Shown in pieces: positions 10,981 to 22,534 of a DNA stretch of 64,000 nucleotides. Source of the stretch: Lepraria neglecta (lineage: Eukaryota; Ascomycota; Lecanoromycetes; Lecanorales; Stereocaulaceae); contig CM065651.1 in the NCBI GenBank assembly GCA_033220425.1, positions 2,046,001 to 2,110,000 on the forward strand. The letters are read 5' to 3'. A model generated the notes under the pieces. It did no database searches. It saw only the letters and a program-made list of their open reading frames with translations, and was not told the origin of the DNA. Both the position numbers and the translations under genes were made by a program. Within the stretch, counting starts at the first letter, position 1. Each line of letters starts with the position of its first letter.

Positions 10981-12294
10981 GCCTCCAACCCGGACAAGAG
11001 TGAAAGCATCCTGGATCTAATCCCAAAACCTAACAAGAGCGCCACAGCTTCTACGGTTGAATCTCATCAAGACGAAAAGTTCCTAGACGAGAAAACTGAA
11101 TTCCCTACCAAAAAAGATGAGAGCGCTCCCTCAAGCATCTCGCAACCACAACCAGTCCTCCTTGCCCCCGCTCCTGGCATCCCCCACCTCCCACTGGAAA
11201 TCATCCAACAGATCCTCGACAATTTCTCTTTACACAAGATCCTCCAGCTCGCATCAAGCAATAAGGATTCGACATATTTCAACCAATGCCTCCTTGGGCA
11301 TCCGCGATACCAAATCCTGTTTCCTTCCCTCGGACATTTCTCAAGTATCCGGAATATGTTCATCTTGTACTACGGACTCTGCACAGCCTTACATCGCGAT
11401 GGGGCCCCTGCAGATCCGAGTTTGAGTTGCAAGCTCTTCTCTTCGGTTTGGGAACTAGAAATTACATATAGAGACGTGCATCTGATTTTGCGTAAAAAAA
11501 TCACGGGAATGGTGAGCTCCATAAAGCAAGACTCGAAAATATGCCGGAAGTTTCTCGGAGAAAGAGAATCGCTCGATTGGCACGACAGGTCCAACAATTC
11601 TATGAACGGGACTTGACAACTTATCCGAATAGGTATGCGATTACACAGCGATGAGAAAATAGTGCGGCTTTACAAGATGGCCGACATTATTGAAACGTGG
11701 CTTGGGAAAATTAAAAAAGCCTCAGATCTGTCGCAGCAGCCTCGGGCTAACATTAAGCATATCTCATCCTTGTTTCGCACGTATGCAATGAATATGCGTA
11801 GAAACCCAGACTATGTGTACAGGAAGACATATCTGTTCAGATACCATTTCTTTGTGCTCGTCCCTTTCGATTGTAGCTTGAGGTTGTTTGTGAAGACTTT
11901 GCAGCCTTGGCCTCGGTCTGTGTTGAACCACACGCTTCAGAAGTGCGGTGCGGTATAAGTGGCGAGATTGGAGGACGCCATTGATTTAGAAGCATTTCAG
12001 CAACTCAGTCTGGACGGGGTCCCAATGAACTATCCAGAAAATATCATTCAAGATATCAACACCGCCATTGCCGACATAGCATATGTTTATATCATGCCCG
12101 ATAGAGACTTGAACGATAAAGCTCCCAAGGTTCTCCGAACGAAGTTCACTCCTTGGTCGGCGGCGCCTTTCAATAGACCATTCCCTGGGATTTCTGACAC
12201 CGACTGTGATCCAGAATTTCCATACCATGAAACTTATGACAGAAACCATGGCTTCCTCGTGAGTGTTGTCGAAGTGTTTGTAGAGACCGTCTAA
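10981..12294 (+). pseudogene. F-box protein gene, decayed
   Basis: The sequence reads ILDLIPKPNKSATAS, then an F-box: GIPHLPLEIIQQILDNFSLH at about 11178, followed by KILQLASSNKDSTYFNQCLL. F-box proteins recruit substrates to SCF ubiquitin ligases. Conserved coding continues in pieces: RQVQQFYERDLTTYPNRYA near 11585, then SDEKIVRLYKMADIIETWL, and finally GVPMNYPENIIQDINTAIAD to about 12260. These pieces lie in different frames with stops between, and no good introns bridge them. Homology ends at DRNHGFL, where antisense NLR sequence begins. The gene is thus both internally broken and truncated at its 3' end by the rearrangement. Confidence 0.65.
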
Positions 12295-13712
12295 TGCCTG
12301 CCGCAAAAGCGCCACAGCCTCATAATCCTCTACGCCCCACGCCTCCACCAATCTAAACCCTTGCGGGAATAGATAAAAGCCGCGAGAATTCCGCGTACAA
12401 TAAGCTATCATTGCCATAGGAAAACAAGTATCTAGGTCGCCTCGGCCTAGAATCTCTGTCCGAATCTCAAGCGATTTAGCAGCGTGGGCTCTTGCTGACA
12501 CGTTGTCAGTGTAAAAGAAGCCATGTGCAGATTCAATGTGCAGGGTAGCTTGGGTCAATCTGGTCTCCTTGGCTGGATCCCGCAATGGAAGCGCTAGCAG
12601 TGCTTTTCAGTGCGGTTCATTCAAGTCTAGTAGAGCGGAGAGTAGGTTCTTGTCCTCAGTCAGGAAAGTCGAAGGCATCCGCGGTAGCCGGGACCGGGGC
12701 TTCTGGGATATCAATTGCATTGCTTGCAGTGCAAATGCGTCCTCTCCGTTAGATTCGGTTTCCCTTGGCCATGCACGAGTCGCCAAGTGGACTAAAAGAT
12801 GCATGCTATAAGAACTACTTAAACTGCCGAGTGACCGAGAAGCAAACTTCTCGTCCTCGGGAGAGTCTTCTGTCACGAAGGAGAAGGCAACAAGCAGCCC
12901 TATGGAGCCCTCGAAATCCAAGATATCGGTATCGTTGCCAGGTAAACATAATCCAAAAATTTGTTGACGATCAAAGAAACTCATGATGGACAGCAAATCA
13001 GTAGCGTCCGGATATTCTGTCTTAAGGTATTCGAAGGACACAATGAAAGTCGTTGCCAGGGACTCCCTTGGTCTCGCCTCCCTTCCATTGTCACTAAATT
13101 CAAGTTTGATCAGGCGCACTTTGTGAGAGTCACTTTGCCTGAAAATTTCCAGATATTGTCGAATAGACTTGCGTCTTTTGGTCATGTATGCGACGGCCTG
13201 ATTGATGGCAAGAGGCATACAGTCCAATTCTTCAAGCAAATCCCGGCGATCTTCATCAGTACTGCTGCTGATCAGAACTTTTCCTAGCAAGTGTCGAGCT
13301 TGTCCTGAACTCATCGACGGGATCGCTATGGGATCACGATCTTGCGTAAGGTCTCCCGATTCCTTGACGTATATAGCACAGAACCCTTTGTACTATCCGG
13401 AACGTATTCGGCCGACAGCTTGCCATGAACCTTTTCCTTGAAGAAAGCCTCAGTACTGCCAACATTGTCAATGATCATGAGCTATTCGAGCGAGTAGTTG
13501 TTCTCTAGCCAATCTTTGATAAGCTGCATCGAGTTTTTCTCCGTATTCTCATGTCCTAGTCTCCTACAGCCTGCGGCAATCTTTGCGTAAGCCTGTTCAA
13601 AAGTGATGCCAGCGCTCGTATAGACCCAGAACACTAAAGCTTGGGGATCTCTTCTTTGAAGCGGAAAGATTGTTCGAGTGCAATTTGCAATTCCCTAATG
13701 CCAAGATCCTCC
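12250..13712 (-). pseudogene. central and C-terminal part of an NLR (NB-ARC to TPR)
   Basis: Reading from 13712 downwards: ELQIALEQSFRFKE (just after a P-loop), DPQALVFWVYTS, then LMIIDNVGSTEAFF (Walker B). VPDSTKGSVLYTSRNRETL follows, then CMPLAINQAVAYMTKR (the GLPLA-type motif), a winged-helix region, and TPR-like ARAHAAKSLEIRTEILG up to about 12250. This is the order of a fungal NB-ARC-TPR receptor. The frame is broken more than once in the NB-ARC part, so it is not functional. It begins exactly where the + strand fragment at 9780-10456 ends. No N-terminal domain is present upstream on this strand. Confidence 0.75.
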
Positions 13713-13873
13713 TCAGATCACGCTAGCAGGGGTCCTCAGCCTTATGGAGCTTCACGTCGCCTTCGACTGCCTGAGCTCCTCAAGCTACACCAGAAGCATT
13801 TGCTGTCAACGCCGACGACTCCGCAGGCTTTCACTTCCTCTACAACAACTGCTGATGCAGTAAGCTCTCCAAC

Positions 13874-14793
13874 ATGTTTCGAAATAACTATGACAACGAC
13901 TCGGTGACCTTGTACGGATCCCAGTTCTGTCCTACAAGCTGTCAAAAGCTAAACATGTCTACAGCTCGCCGCAAGGTCGCATATTCCAAGTCGAATATGC
14001 ATCAGAAGCAGTTAAGCAAGGCTCTGTGGTCGTTGGGATTGTAAGCAAAACACACACCGTGTTAGTAGCATTAAAGGTACAACCTCAAACATCGCAACCA
14101 CGCAACCTCACACATTATCAACATGCTGACCACTCTACGCTCCCACAGCGAAACGCAGAAGAACTCTCCTCCTACCAAAAAAAAGTAATAGGCATAGACG
14201 AACACTTCGGCATCGCGCTCGCTGGTCTAGCCTCCGACGCCCGCGTCCTCTCAAATTTCATGAAACAACAAGCCCTCGCCTCAAAAATGACGTACGGCCG
14301 CCCTATCCCCCTCGAACGAATCGTCACTCAGATTGGCGACCGTGCCCAGACATCTACGCAGGTGTATGGGAAGAGACCTTATGGTGTTGGACTTCTTATT
14401 GCGGGCGTGGATGAGACAGGACCGCATCTTTTTGAGTTCCAGCCATCAGGGATGACGCAGGAGATGATTGCTTGTGCGATTGGTGCGAGGAGTCAGATGG
14501 CGAGGACGTATTTGGAGAGGCATTTGGATGAGTTTGCGGATGCGAGTAGGGATGAGTTGATTAAGCATGGGTTGTTGGCCTTGAAGGAGAGCTTGAGTCA
14601 GGATAAAGAGCTGACGGTTGATAATGCGAGTGTGGGTGTGACGGGGATTGCAAAGGATGGGAAGAGGAAGGTGGAGACTTTCAAGCTGTATGATGGGAGT
14701 GAGGTGGGGCCTTTATTGGAGGCTGCGCTGGAGAGTGCGGAGCTGGCTGGTGGGGAGGCGAGGGAGGGGGAGAGCATGGAGGTTGATTCGTGA
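13874..14793 (+). CDS. PRE5: 20S proteasome subunit alpha type-1 (yeast alpha-6)
   Basis: Three exons (13874-13911, 13965-14076, 14149-14793) give 264 residues. The N terminus MFRNNYDNDSVTFSPQGRIF followed by QVEYASEAVKQGSV is the proteasome alpha signature. Motifs characteristic of this subunit follow, such as RNAEELSSYQKK and GRPIPLERIV, and the tail is acidic. The protein is one of the seven alpha-ring subunits that gate the 20S proteasome and is essential in yeast. The second intron is 72 nt with no in-frame stop, so an unspliced transcript would carry a 24-residue insertion. The start codon lies only about 160 bp from the NLR rearrangement breakpoint, so the inversion stopped just short of this essential gene. 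Confidence 0.95.
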
Positions 14794-14924
14794 TCGAGCA
14801 TGCATAGCTCGCTGTATTTTTAGCAGATAGACTTCAAACTGGTCAGATTCTATGAGTCTATGGGTATATGCCCTGCGCCTCGCTATGTAATGCCATTCGT
14901 GACATCGTCATGCCTCTTACGGCC

Positions 14925-15706
14925 TTACTTCTGACTCCAATCCAATTTAAACCTCCCCTCCGACACCTTATACTCCTTCAACTGCCCAACAACCTCCTCC
15001 GCATCCAACGCCTCAACAAGTATCCCCCCATTCCCCGGCGATATAAACCCCGCACTAACAGCTGACTGCACCCATTGTATCAACCCATCATAATACCCAT
15101 CAACATTGAACACAATAATCCCCTTCCTGTGAATCCCCAACTGATTCCAAGTCGTCATCTCAAATAACTCCTCCAACGTCCCATACCCCCCACTCAACGC
15201 CACGAACCCACTCCCTGGCCCGCCTTCCATAACGTCTTTTGCCATCAATTGCTTTCGCGTATGCATGTCTGGTACTGTCGTTGTACGGCCGTAAATCTCC
15301 TCGCTGATTTTTGGGGGTTGGGGGTTTGAGGGACTGGCTGTGCCTGGGCGTCCTTCTTGTTCGAAGGCTTTTAGTGCTTCGGGTATTATGCCGTGCACTG
15401 AGTCGGGGCCTGAGAGGGAGACGAGAGTTCGTGCTATTTCGCCCATGAGACCTACGGTTCCGCCGCCGTAGACGAGCTTTATGTTGTGGGCTGCGAAGGC
15501 GATGCCGAGGGCACGGGCGGCGGCCATGTGCACTGGGGAGGATCCGGGGGAGGAGCCGCAGCTAGAGACTGTTAGCGATATCATGAGATGTGGAGGATGG
15601 GTGCGTACAAGACGCAGACGACGGGGCCTTTAGACGCATTTGCTGAGGTCGAAGGACGAGAGATTTCAGATGTGTGTACAGGGTTATCTAGAGATTCTGA
15701 ACCCAT
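14925..15706 (-). CDS. LOG family protein (lysine decarboxylase-like phosphoribohydrolase)
   Basis: Exon 1 (15706-15609) ends in GPVVCVF and joins across a 47-nt intron to exon 2 (15561-14925, CGSSPGSSP), giving 244 residues. The LOG fold hallmarks are visible: CGSSPG near residue 35, the glycine-rich KLVYGGGTVGLMGEIA, MHTRKQLM, and the catalytic SGGYGTLEELFE motif (family consensus P-G-G-x-G-T-x-x-E). LOG enzymes release free cytokinin bases from nucleoside monophosphates. In fungi, members may make cytokinins or act in nucleotide housekeeping. The gene is convergent with PRE5 (131 bp apart) and divergent from the CLPTM1 homologue, sharing an upstream region of about 600 bp. Confidence 0.9.
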
Positions 15707-16300
15707 GCTTGGAGGTTACGAAAGCGATTGAGAATTAATTGAAAGATGAGAGAATTCGCCCTGGACTTTATGAACGAGAGAATGAGTCGATGTCCCGAGG
15801 GATGGGAAGTGTACACGAATGCAAGGGATGAGTGACGTGGGCAGAGAGTGTTTCAACGCATCATCGCCGAACAACAACGAAATATCATGAGTCTATCTAC
15901 GTCAATGAGAGTGTGCCTAAAGCCCGAAGAAGTCCGTAGGAAATAAGAAGTTCTGTGGTCTTGACTAGACAAGACTGATATTGCGGATGTCCTTGACGTA
16001 TCATATCAGGGTGACGGGACGATCAGGGTCCAAGCTGGCGGACTTTCTCGATGGCGACGTGCCAGAAGATTATCCTCAGCAAGGCATACACTTCACACAG
16101 GCGAGACAGGCACAACAGTGGGCTACATACCGGAGAAGTTGGCGCTTACCATGCTCCAGCAGAGTGTATAGAGACTACAACTCCGCTCTTCGAGGTGCTG
16201 TTCCTCCGAACTTGGGATTTCCTACCACAGCGACTCCCACCTATTCCGACGGCTTGCCTGCTCTCCGGTTCGGGCTACAAGTCAACCAGGACCTTTCAAG
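15707..16300. promoter_or_regulatory. shared upstream region of LOG-like gene and CLPTM1 homologue
   Basis: This 594-bp stretch lies between two divergent starts. It contains short upstream ATG frames on the + strand (for example from 15981) that overlap the CLPTM1 leader. No specific binding site stands out. Confidence 0.4.
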
Positions 16301-18352
16301 ATGCCTTCTCAAGGGGTCCAACCCGCGGGTGATGGAGGAGACCAGGGTGGCATAAGTGTGAGAGCTGGTCATTACTGGGACTTTACCTAAGTCCTGCGTC
16401 AAAGCTGACTAAATCACAGTCCACGACCCGAAACATCATCCAAAGCATAGCTATTTTCATATTTGTGCAATTCGCCGTCTCGCAATTCATGGGTAACAAG
16501 ACAGCTCCAAATACCGCCACCACTCCTGGTGTACCGTCTGCCAAAGGCCCCATTCCTGCATTCAACGATAGACCCGACACGATCCTTGGCGACTACAACC
16601 CTATCCCGCAGAACATTGCACCAATATGGCCAATGAATAGCAGCCTGGACATCTCCATCTATATTGCTCCTTCGATAGTCATGCCTGCATTGACCAAGGT
16701 GGATCCAGAGACCTTGGTATTACAGGAACAGGATTTCACACTCGGAAATTGGAAAGATAGCCGTGAGATTGATACGACGTTCAAAGTGCCCAAAGAAGTA
16801 CAGAACAATGGCACGCTATGGGCACACTTCTACATTGCCTTGCACGGGTCTTCTTTGGATCCAACTGTTGGAAGCTATGATGCAGCGAAGGCGTACCACT
16901 ACGTTCGTCCTTTGAACCAAGTCTTACCGAAAAAGAAGATCAAGAAGACGAAGAACCTGCTAGCTGGCTCCAATGAAACGGAGGTGGTGGAAGAGGACAA
17001 AACGCCCAAGTTCGGCTCCTACTATCATCCAAACTTCACCATGGCTTTCATCCCAGACTCTGGCACTCAACCCTACACGACAATGCACCCGGCCATTCGG
17101 CAGCATGTGCAGCTTGAATCTACTAGTGCAAGAGACATTTCTGGACAAAATGGCTGGTATTATCCGATTCTTTTCGTGAATACCTTCTGGCAGCTTAGAG
17201 ATCACATGACGGAGCTGAATTATACTGTCAAAGAGCTACCTCTGCACATTAGCCTGATGAACATGAACAACTGGAAGATGGCCATCTACGCAAGCATTGA
17301 CGAGGGTATGAAGCAGAATCAGAGACAAGCAGCTGGCGGCGGTCCAATGCCCGCGGGCGGAGACGGTAGCGAATTTGAGGAGTTCAAACGAGTGCTTGTT
17401 GACACGAACATCTACTTGCTATCGACCACGGCCATCGTCAGCGTACTCCACATGATTTTCGAGATGCTTGCCTTCAAAAGCGACATCTCCCACTGGCGCA
17501 ATAAGAAAGACAACGTCGGCATCTCAGTCAGGACTATCCTTGCTAATGTATTCATGCAGACTGTCATCTTCTTGTACCTCATGGACAACAGCGATGGCAC
17601 TTCTTGGATGATTCTTCTCGGCCAAGGAATGGGCATCCTACTCGAGGCATGGAAGATTACCAAGACTGTGGATGTTCGAATCCGTGAGGCAGAGCCAGGA
17701 TCTTTCATACCCTACAAGATCACATTCGAAGATAAACACAAACTGTCTGAAACTGAGGAGAAGACCAAGGAGTATGATGAGATTGCCTTCCGCTACCTCT
17801 ACTTGGTCGCTATACCGCTGCTGGGAGCGTATGCGGTGTATAGCTTGGTCTATGATACACACAAGAGCTGGTACAGCTTCGTAATCACTACGCTCGTGGG
17901 TAGTGTCTATGCTTATGGGTTCTTGATGATGGTGCCGAGTTTGTATATCAACTACCGCCTGAAGGTAAGAAAGCCTGTCGTGTATCCTTGTTCCAACTGC
18001 TCATGCTAACAAAAATACTCAGAGCGTTGCCCACATGCCCGGCAGAACGATGATGTACAAGACCCTCAACACGTTCATCGATGATCTCTTCGCCTTTACC
18101 ATCAAGATGCCTACGCTACATAGGCTTGCTACCCTTCGAGACGACGTCATCTTCTTCATTTACTTATACCAAAGCTACGCTTACAAGGTTGACTACTCAC
18201 GCGTCAACGAATTTGGCCAAGGGGGCGATGACGAGCCGGTGGAGGAGAAGATTGCTAACAAGCCATTGGCTGCGCCGCCCGCAGCAGCAAATGGGCCAAT
18301 GGCCAGCAAGGTCACTGGATCTGAAAAGGGCTCAGCTAAGAAGCGGAGATAG
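16301..18352 (+). CDS. CLPTM1 family transmembrane protein
   Basis: Three exons (16301-16357, 16420-17964, 18023-18352) join in phase to 643 residues. The protein shows a membrane segment near the N terminus (IIQSIAIFIFVQFAV). A long lumenal domain follows, with family features such as WPMNSSLDISIYIA and WYYPILFVNTFWQLRD. The C-terminal half holds the conserved helices and the block SVAHMPGRTMMYKTLNTFID through LHRLATLRDDVIFFIYLYQ. CLPTM1/CLPTM1L proteins are multi-pass ER membrane proteins. In animals they affect receptor assembly and lipid handling; the fungal role is not established here. A Gly-rich loop (AAGGGPMPAGG) and an Ala/Lys-rich tail flank the core. The frame is intact, and the last two introns have TRAY-type branch sites. 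Confidence 0.93.
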
Positions 18353-19120
18353 ACTAAGATTGCTCTCTAATCAAGCAAACAACAAATAAAACGATACATC
18401 AAGCTTCCTTCCTATATAAAATTTCTGTTTATCTGCTTATCCAGTGACAATGTATGCGTTCCTGGGCTTCATTCCTTCCAATATAGTATATATGTGTGCC
18501 CTGATTCACAAACCTCTTCGTGTTGAGGGCTCTAACTCCGTGACTCATGATCACGTGGTCAACACCGAGGAGCTGTGATGGCCAAATTTCTGACAGTAGA
18601 AAAGCTGGCTGGGGTGAGCTTCTCACTTCCAACAAGCAGAACAACACCCAAATCTACCAGTGAGTAAGTCAAGAACCAGGCAAACCGTGCTCTTTGATGC
18701 CGAACACTGCCAGCAAGTATGTATACTCTATCTAAGTAGCGAGCAGTACACTCTCTGCTTTACAAGACTGTAAAGCGACCGATATTCAACTCCGCGTTCC
18801 CAGCGAACAGCTCGCTCAACATTCTGCGGGACTGCATAAAGACCGATATTCGGCTCCTTTTGCCCTGCAAACCGCGCACTCCCTGCTCACCCAACGTCAA
18901 GAACTGCCCTAAATCAAGGCTTTCTGAAGCACTGAACCTCGCAACCTACGGTTGACCTAAGTGGGCAATCATCCAATATCGACTGCTCCGAAGTAGAGAA
19001 CGTGGGTATTCTACACTCTTCCAGCTTCTAATACCGTCCTATTATCAAGGATTTTGAAGCCTAAAACGTATCAGCTTACCTTCACCCGACCTCGAGAATC
19101 GTTCGCTTTCGACTCCAACT
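18353..19120. other. intergenic with short duplicated motif
   Basis: No gene seen. The phrase gaccgatattc recurs at about 18779 and 18841 in similar surroundings, a small local duplication. Confidence 0.35.
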
Positions 19121-19813
19121 TGAGCTATAGAAGCTACAGTCCCAGCTCTCTCAGCCTACGAACATGCAATTGCTCTGCTCGATCAAGCTGCCGAACTGGT
19201 CAGAAACTGGAAGGACCGCAATGAAAATGCTAACCAGGAGCTCAAATTGCACTTAGAAGGGTTCGAACAAGCGATCGACCTCCTTAAAAACACTACAATC
19301 CAGGCTCGCGAGGACCTTAAAAGAGGTCGAAGCCAAGCTCAAACGAGCTAATAAACGTCGTACTCAAGACAAAAAGGAGGCCGCGATGAGCCAAACCGAC
19401 TATCGAACGCACCTTCAACACATCAAAAAGCTTGCCAGCCGAGTTTTGAATATGAAGAGAGAAGACTACGAGAAGGTCAAGCTGTCCAAAGACCGTCAAT
19501 TTGAGTGAATGTACGCAGCAACTCAGCTCAACTCAAATCAGCGGACGAGGTGATCTGGAAGCGAATAGCACTGGAGGACCGCGTCACAAGAGCAGGTGTG
19601 AAGTATGGTGAGCTATATGAGAAGCATTTGACGAGTAATAAGGAACATAATGAGCCGGTTGAGAAGATTGTTGAGTTTGAGAATAGTCTTCCGGAGGAAT
19701 TTAGAGTGGTGGAACGAGGTGTTCTAGGAGGTGTGGAGCTGCCAAGCAGCATAAGAGAAGGCTACTGGGAGCATCGTTGGGTTGATAGATGGGCAGATGA
19801 GAGCCAGCAGTGA
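19120..19813 (+). pseudogene. decayed coiled-coil protein gene
   Basis: Three successive pieces read as one charged helical protein but in different frames. The first is ALSAYEHAIALLDQAAELVR from about 19150, the second EVEAKLKRANKRRTQDKKEA from about 19322, and the third LKSADEVIWKRIALEDRV from about 19535, ending in WEHRWVDRWADESQQ. Heptad-like spacing suggests a coiled coil. I cannot find introns that join the pieces, and no start codon fits the first. I do not recognise the family. Confidence 0.4.
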
Positions 19814-19904
19814 GATCTTCGCATGCGTTCAGCTGTTCTACTGCTTCAGTCATGGCTTTGCAAACAGTGAAATTGATACCTTACCAGCTTCTAATTCTAA
19901 ACTC

Positions 19905-21428
19905 TCATACGCCACAGCTCCCATCGTCATTTCGTTTCGCCAATTGTTCTTGGACCTCATTGATAGTCTCCAAGTTCAGCACTGCGCACATTTCGGAGTC
20001 AGTATTACTCTCTGCGGATAGGAACAAGAGTTGTGAGATGTGTTTAGGGAGCAAAATGCAAGTCATCGCTCCCTCGATATATCTTATATTTATACAGTGG
20101 TCCGAATTGGGGAAAAAAGGCTCCGAAATATACGTACCGGGATCCTTCATCTCCCCCACCGCAGTCGCCGCCTCCGCAGCCCCCACGTTATCAAGACACG
20201 CCTCTAAATCCTCCACCGTCCCCGGATCTTGGGTACCCGCACTTTCCCCGCCCAAACTACTCCTCCCCCCACCAGGATACTCCACACTCGTCCTCGTCGA
20301 TCCGCCAGGGATCGAAACACCCGCCTCGCTCAAGGCCTCCTCCATGGCCTCCTGTCGCTCTTCCAGCGCTTCTTGCTGCTGCTTCATTCTCAGCATTGCG
20401 CGCCTGATCCAGCCGAGCCAGACTTGCTGGACCACCACCTCCCGACCGGCGGGTACCAATTGGCGGACGTTTTGGGGAACTAGTTCGCGCGCTCCTGCGG
20501 CTGCTGCTTGAGCGATTGGTTGGGCGTTGTCTAGATGCCCGACTTCGTGCATGCGATTTAGAATCCCTGCTATGATGATTGTCACTGCGACTACGGTGCC
20601 CGTTTGGATGGTATTCTGCGCGGTCACGTTGCCTTTGAATCTGTAATCGAGGCCGGCTGCTATTCCCGCTCCAGCAGCGGCACCGGTGCCTGCGCTGAGG
20701 ACTACGGATGCCCAGTAACTGTACGGGTTTGCGAGGAGATGTCGAAGTTCGTCGTGTATGATTTCGTCCGTTGGTTGGAGAGCAGTAGTAACTACGCTCG
20801 AAGTGCTGTTTTTGCAAATGAGGCCGTTATTTAGCACGGCGTTGGCTTCGTCCATGGCTAGCTGGGCGACCATTGCTGTGTGGTTTGCGAATCTCGTGTT
20901 GAGAGTTTTGGTCGAGTGCCTCAGCGTCCACAAATCGGCTACCATATCTTTGAGCGTGGTCTCATTGCTTGTTGTACCGTTGGTGAAGGTGTAAACGCCT
21001 ACGTCGGTGGAGTAACGAAGGCCTGTGCTACAGTTTGAGAAATCGACGCTGATGTTGTATGCGATGTTTGCCGTATCATTGGCCCATGTTGACTCATGAA
21101 GCCCGTATTCTTCCTCGTAGTCTCTCTTTCGCCTCTTTGCCGCTGGCTCTGATGCAGCGGCGGCATTTCTTGTGATATTTAGATAGGAAAAACTAGACCC
21201 GAGGGTATCGGACATGTTGTATGATGTGCTGTTTGTATCGACGAAGAGTTGGTCTATCCATTGACCAGCTGGTTCTCCAGGATTTGGTGGAGGAGGCGCA
21301 GTGGCCATGTCAGAAGATGTCGGGACCAACAAAGAAGCATTTGTAGGTGCCGGGATTGCTGCAAAAGAAGGTGGGGTCGCCTCGGTGAAAGCGAAGTACG
21401 TCGCGGTAATAAGGATGAGGTTCTTCAT
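19905..21428 (-). CDS. glycosylated type I-like membrane protein, unknown function
   Basis: The protein starts with a signal peptide (MKNLILITATYFAFTEATPP) and then has an ectodomain rich in N-glycosylation sequons (NTSNN-type sites such as NITR, NDT, NCS, NGT and NET). Two hydrophobic stretches follow: WASVVLSAGTGAAAGAGIAA and TGTVVAVTIIIAGIL. The next part is a charged, probably cytosolic, coiled-coil region (MLRMKQQQEALEERQEAM), then a Gly/Ser-rich linker. A GTACGT donor at 20137 and a CGCAG acceptor at 20012 define a 126-nt intron. Spliced, the product is 465 residues; retained, it is 507. I know no family for it. The arrangement resembles a fungal surface or secretory-pathway membrane protein. 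Confidence 0.65.
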   Translation of the reverse strand: MKNLILITATYFAFTEATPPSFAAIPAPTNASLLVPTSSDMATAPPPPNPGEPAGQWIDQLFVDTNSTSYNMSDTLGSSFSYLNITRNAAAASEPAAKRRKRDYEEEYGLHESTWANDTANIAYNISVDFSNCSTGLRYSTDVGVYTFTNGTTSNETTLKDMVADLWTLRHSTKTLNTRFANHTAMVAQLAMDEANAVLNNGLICKNSTSSVVTTALQPTDEIIHDELRHLLANPYSYWASVVLSAGTGAAAGAGIAAGLDYRFKGNVTAQNTIQTGTVVAVTIIIAGILNRMHEVGHLDNAQPIAQAAAAGARELVPQNVRQLVPAGREVVVQQVWLGWIRRAMLRMKQQQEALEERQEAMEEALSEAGVSIPGGSTRTSVEYPGGGRSSLGGESAGTQDPGTVEDLEACLDNVGAAEAATAVGEMKDPGTYISEPFFPNSDHCINIRYIEGAMTCILLPKHISQLLFLSAESNTDSEMCAVLNLETINEVQEQLAKRNDDGSCGV

Positions 21429-22534
21429 ATTAAGTACAGCCTTGTGTCTCGATCAAGGAGTGAAGCAATTGAAATGTGTTGAGTGCTCCAGCAACGGCAT
21501 GTCCTTGGTGGACTCAATGGATTACTTGCCTCCTTTCTATATTCTTCGCCGCCGTATAATATGCACCGTATGCGCATAACATTGATGACATTGCATACTA
21601 TGTCAATTGACGCGCATTTTCAACATGACACACCATTCGACTGTACCGGTTCTTTGGATTCCGGAAACACGGCACCATGAAGAGTGTCTAGCTAGATTCA
21701 TCAGGCTGCCAAGTAGCCATTAAAGAGAATTGATGTCCTAATTAAAACCTTCTTGGACCCTGGATCAACTTGGCCGCGTGTTTCTTACGCTTTGAAACTA
21801 CGGATCAGTAGATCACTGGCGCAGAAATGGGCGGATAATTTCTTCCTCGTGCCACAGGCGCATAATATCCCGTGGGGAACGCCTCGATTACCGACACAGC
21901 CTCGAAGCAAACTCAGGGTTCCGTGGGGGTCAACCATTGGATGGGGTGTATTGACATCATGCGCTCTTGGAAGAATCTTGGGACGGCAAGATGGTTGAAA
22001 ACACACCGCCAGACACCACTTCTCAGTCCGAGAAACATGAAACATCTTCGTATTGTTAGAACCTTCAAATCCGGGGCAACCGGTTGCAACCTTGGTGTGC
22101 CAATCGGGCTAGTATGCACAGACTGAGAGCCTCAACGAGCAATTTAATGCAGCCAGATCGTTGTTAAGATCCGCCAAGCTTAGCCGCTTGGAATTTTCCA
22201 GTCATTCATCAAAGGGATCCATCGATATCAGGCGACTCGTGGCGAATGATAACAATTTGGAGCATGGCTAAAATAACAATCTTGCACCGCACCGTGGGGT
22301 GGCCTAGTTGCTGAAGTTGACTCAGACGACGGGATGTAGCTATTCCCCAGATATCATCCAGACAAGAGATCGTCATCGTCCCCATATTCTTCCCCCTATG
22401 TATCAGAAGCGAAGCGAGCATATCAAAGACGCGGGAAGCGATGAAGTTTAAATAAACCCCATCCCGGCGTCGTGAAACACCCCGCGTGATGAAATTTGGT
22501 CGAGGTACTTCGACTTTCAAGCCTCCACCTACAG
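21429..22534. other. intergenic, no gene seen
   Basis: Several sub-100-codon frames lie on both strands without family resemblance or splice support. This is the outer flank of the inverted repeat bordering the NACHT-WD40 gene. Confidence 0.35.

Noticed and set aside
15981-16355. 124-codon + frame before the CLPTM1 homologue
   Set aside because: It overlaps the leader and first exon in another frame and has no domain. It is probably an upstream frame in the 5' UTR at most.
20257-20817. 186-codon frame overlapping the membrane-protein gene
   Set aside because: It lies wholly inside the coding sequence of the 507-codon frame on the same strand. Its Arg/Ser-rich text is a shifted-frame artefact.
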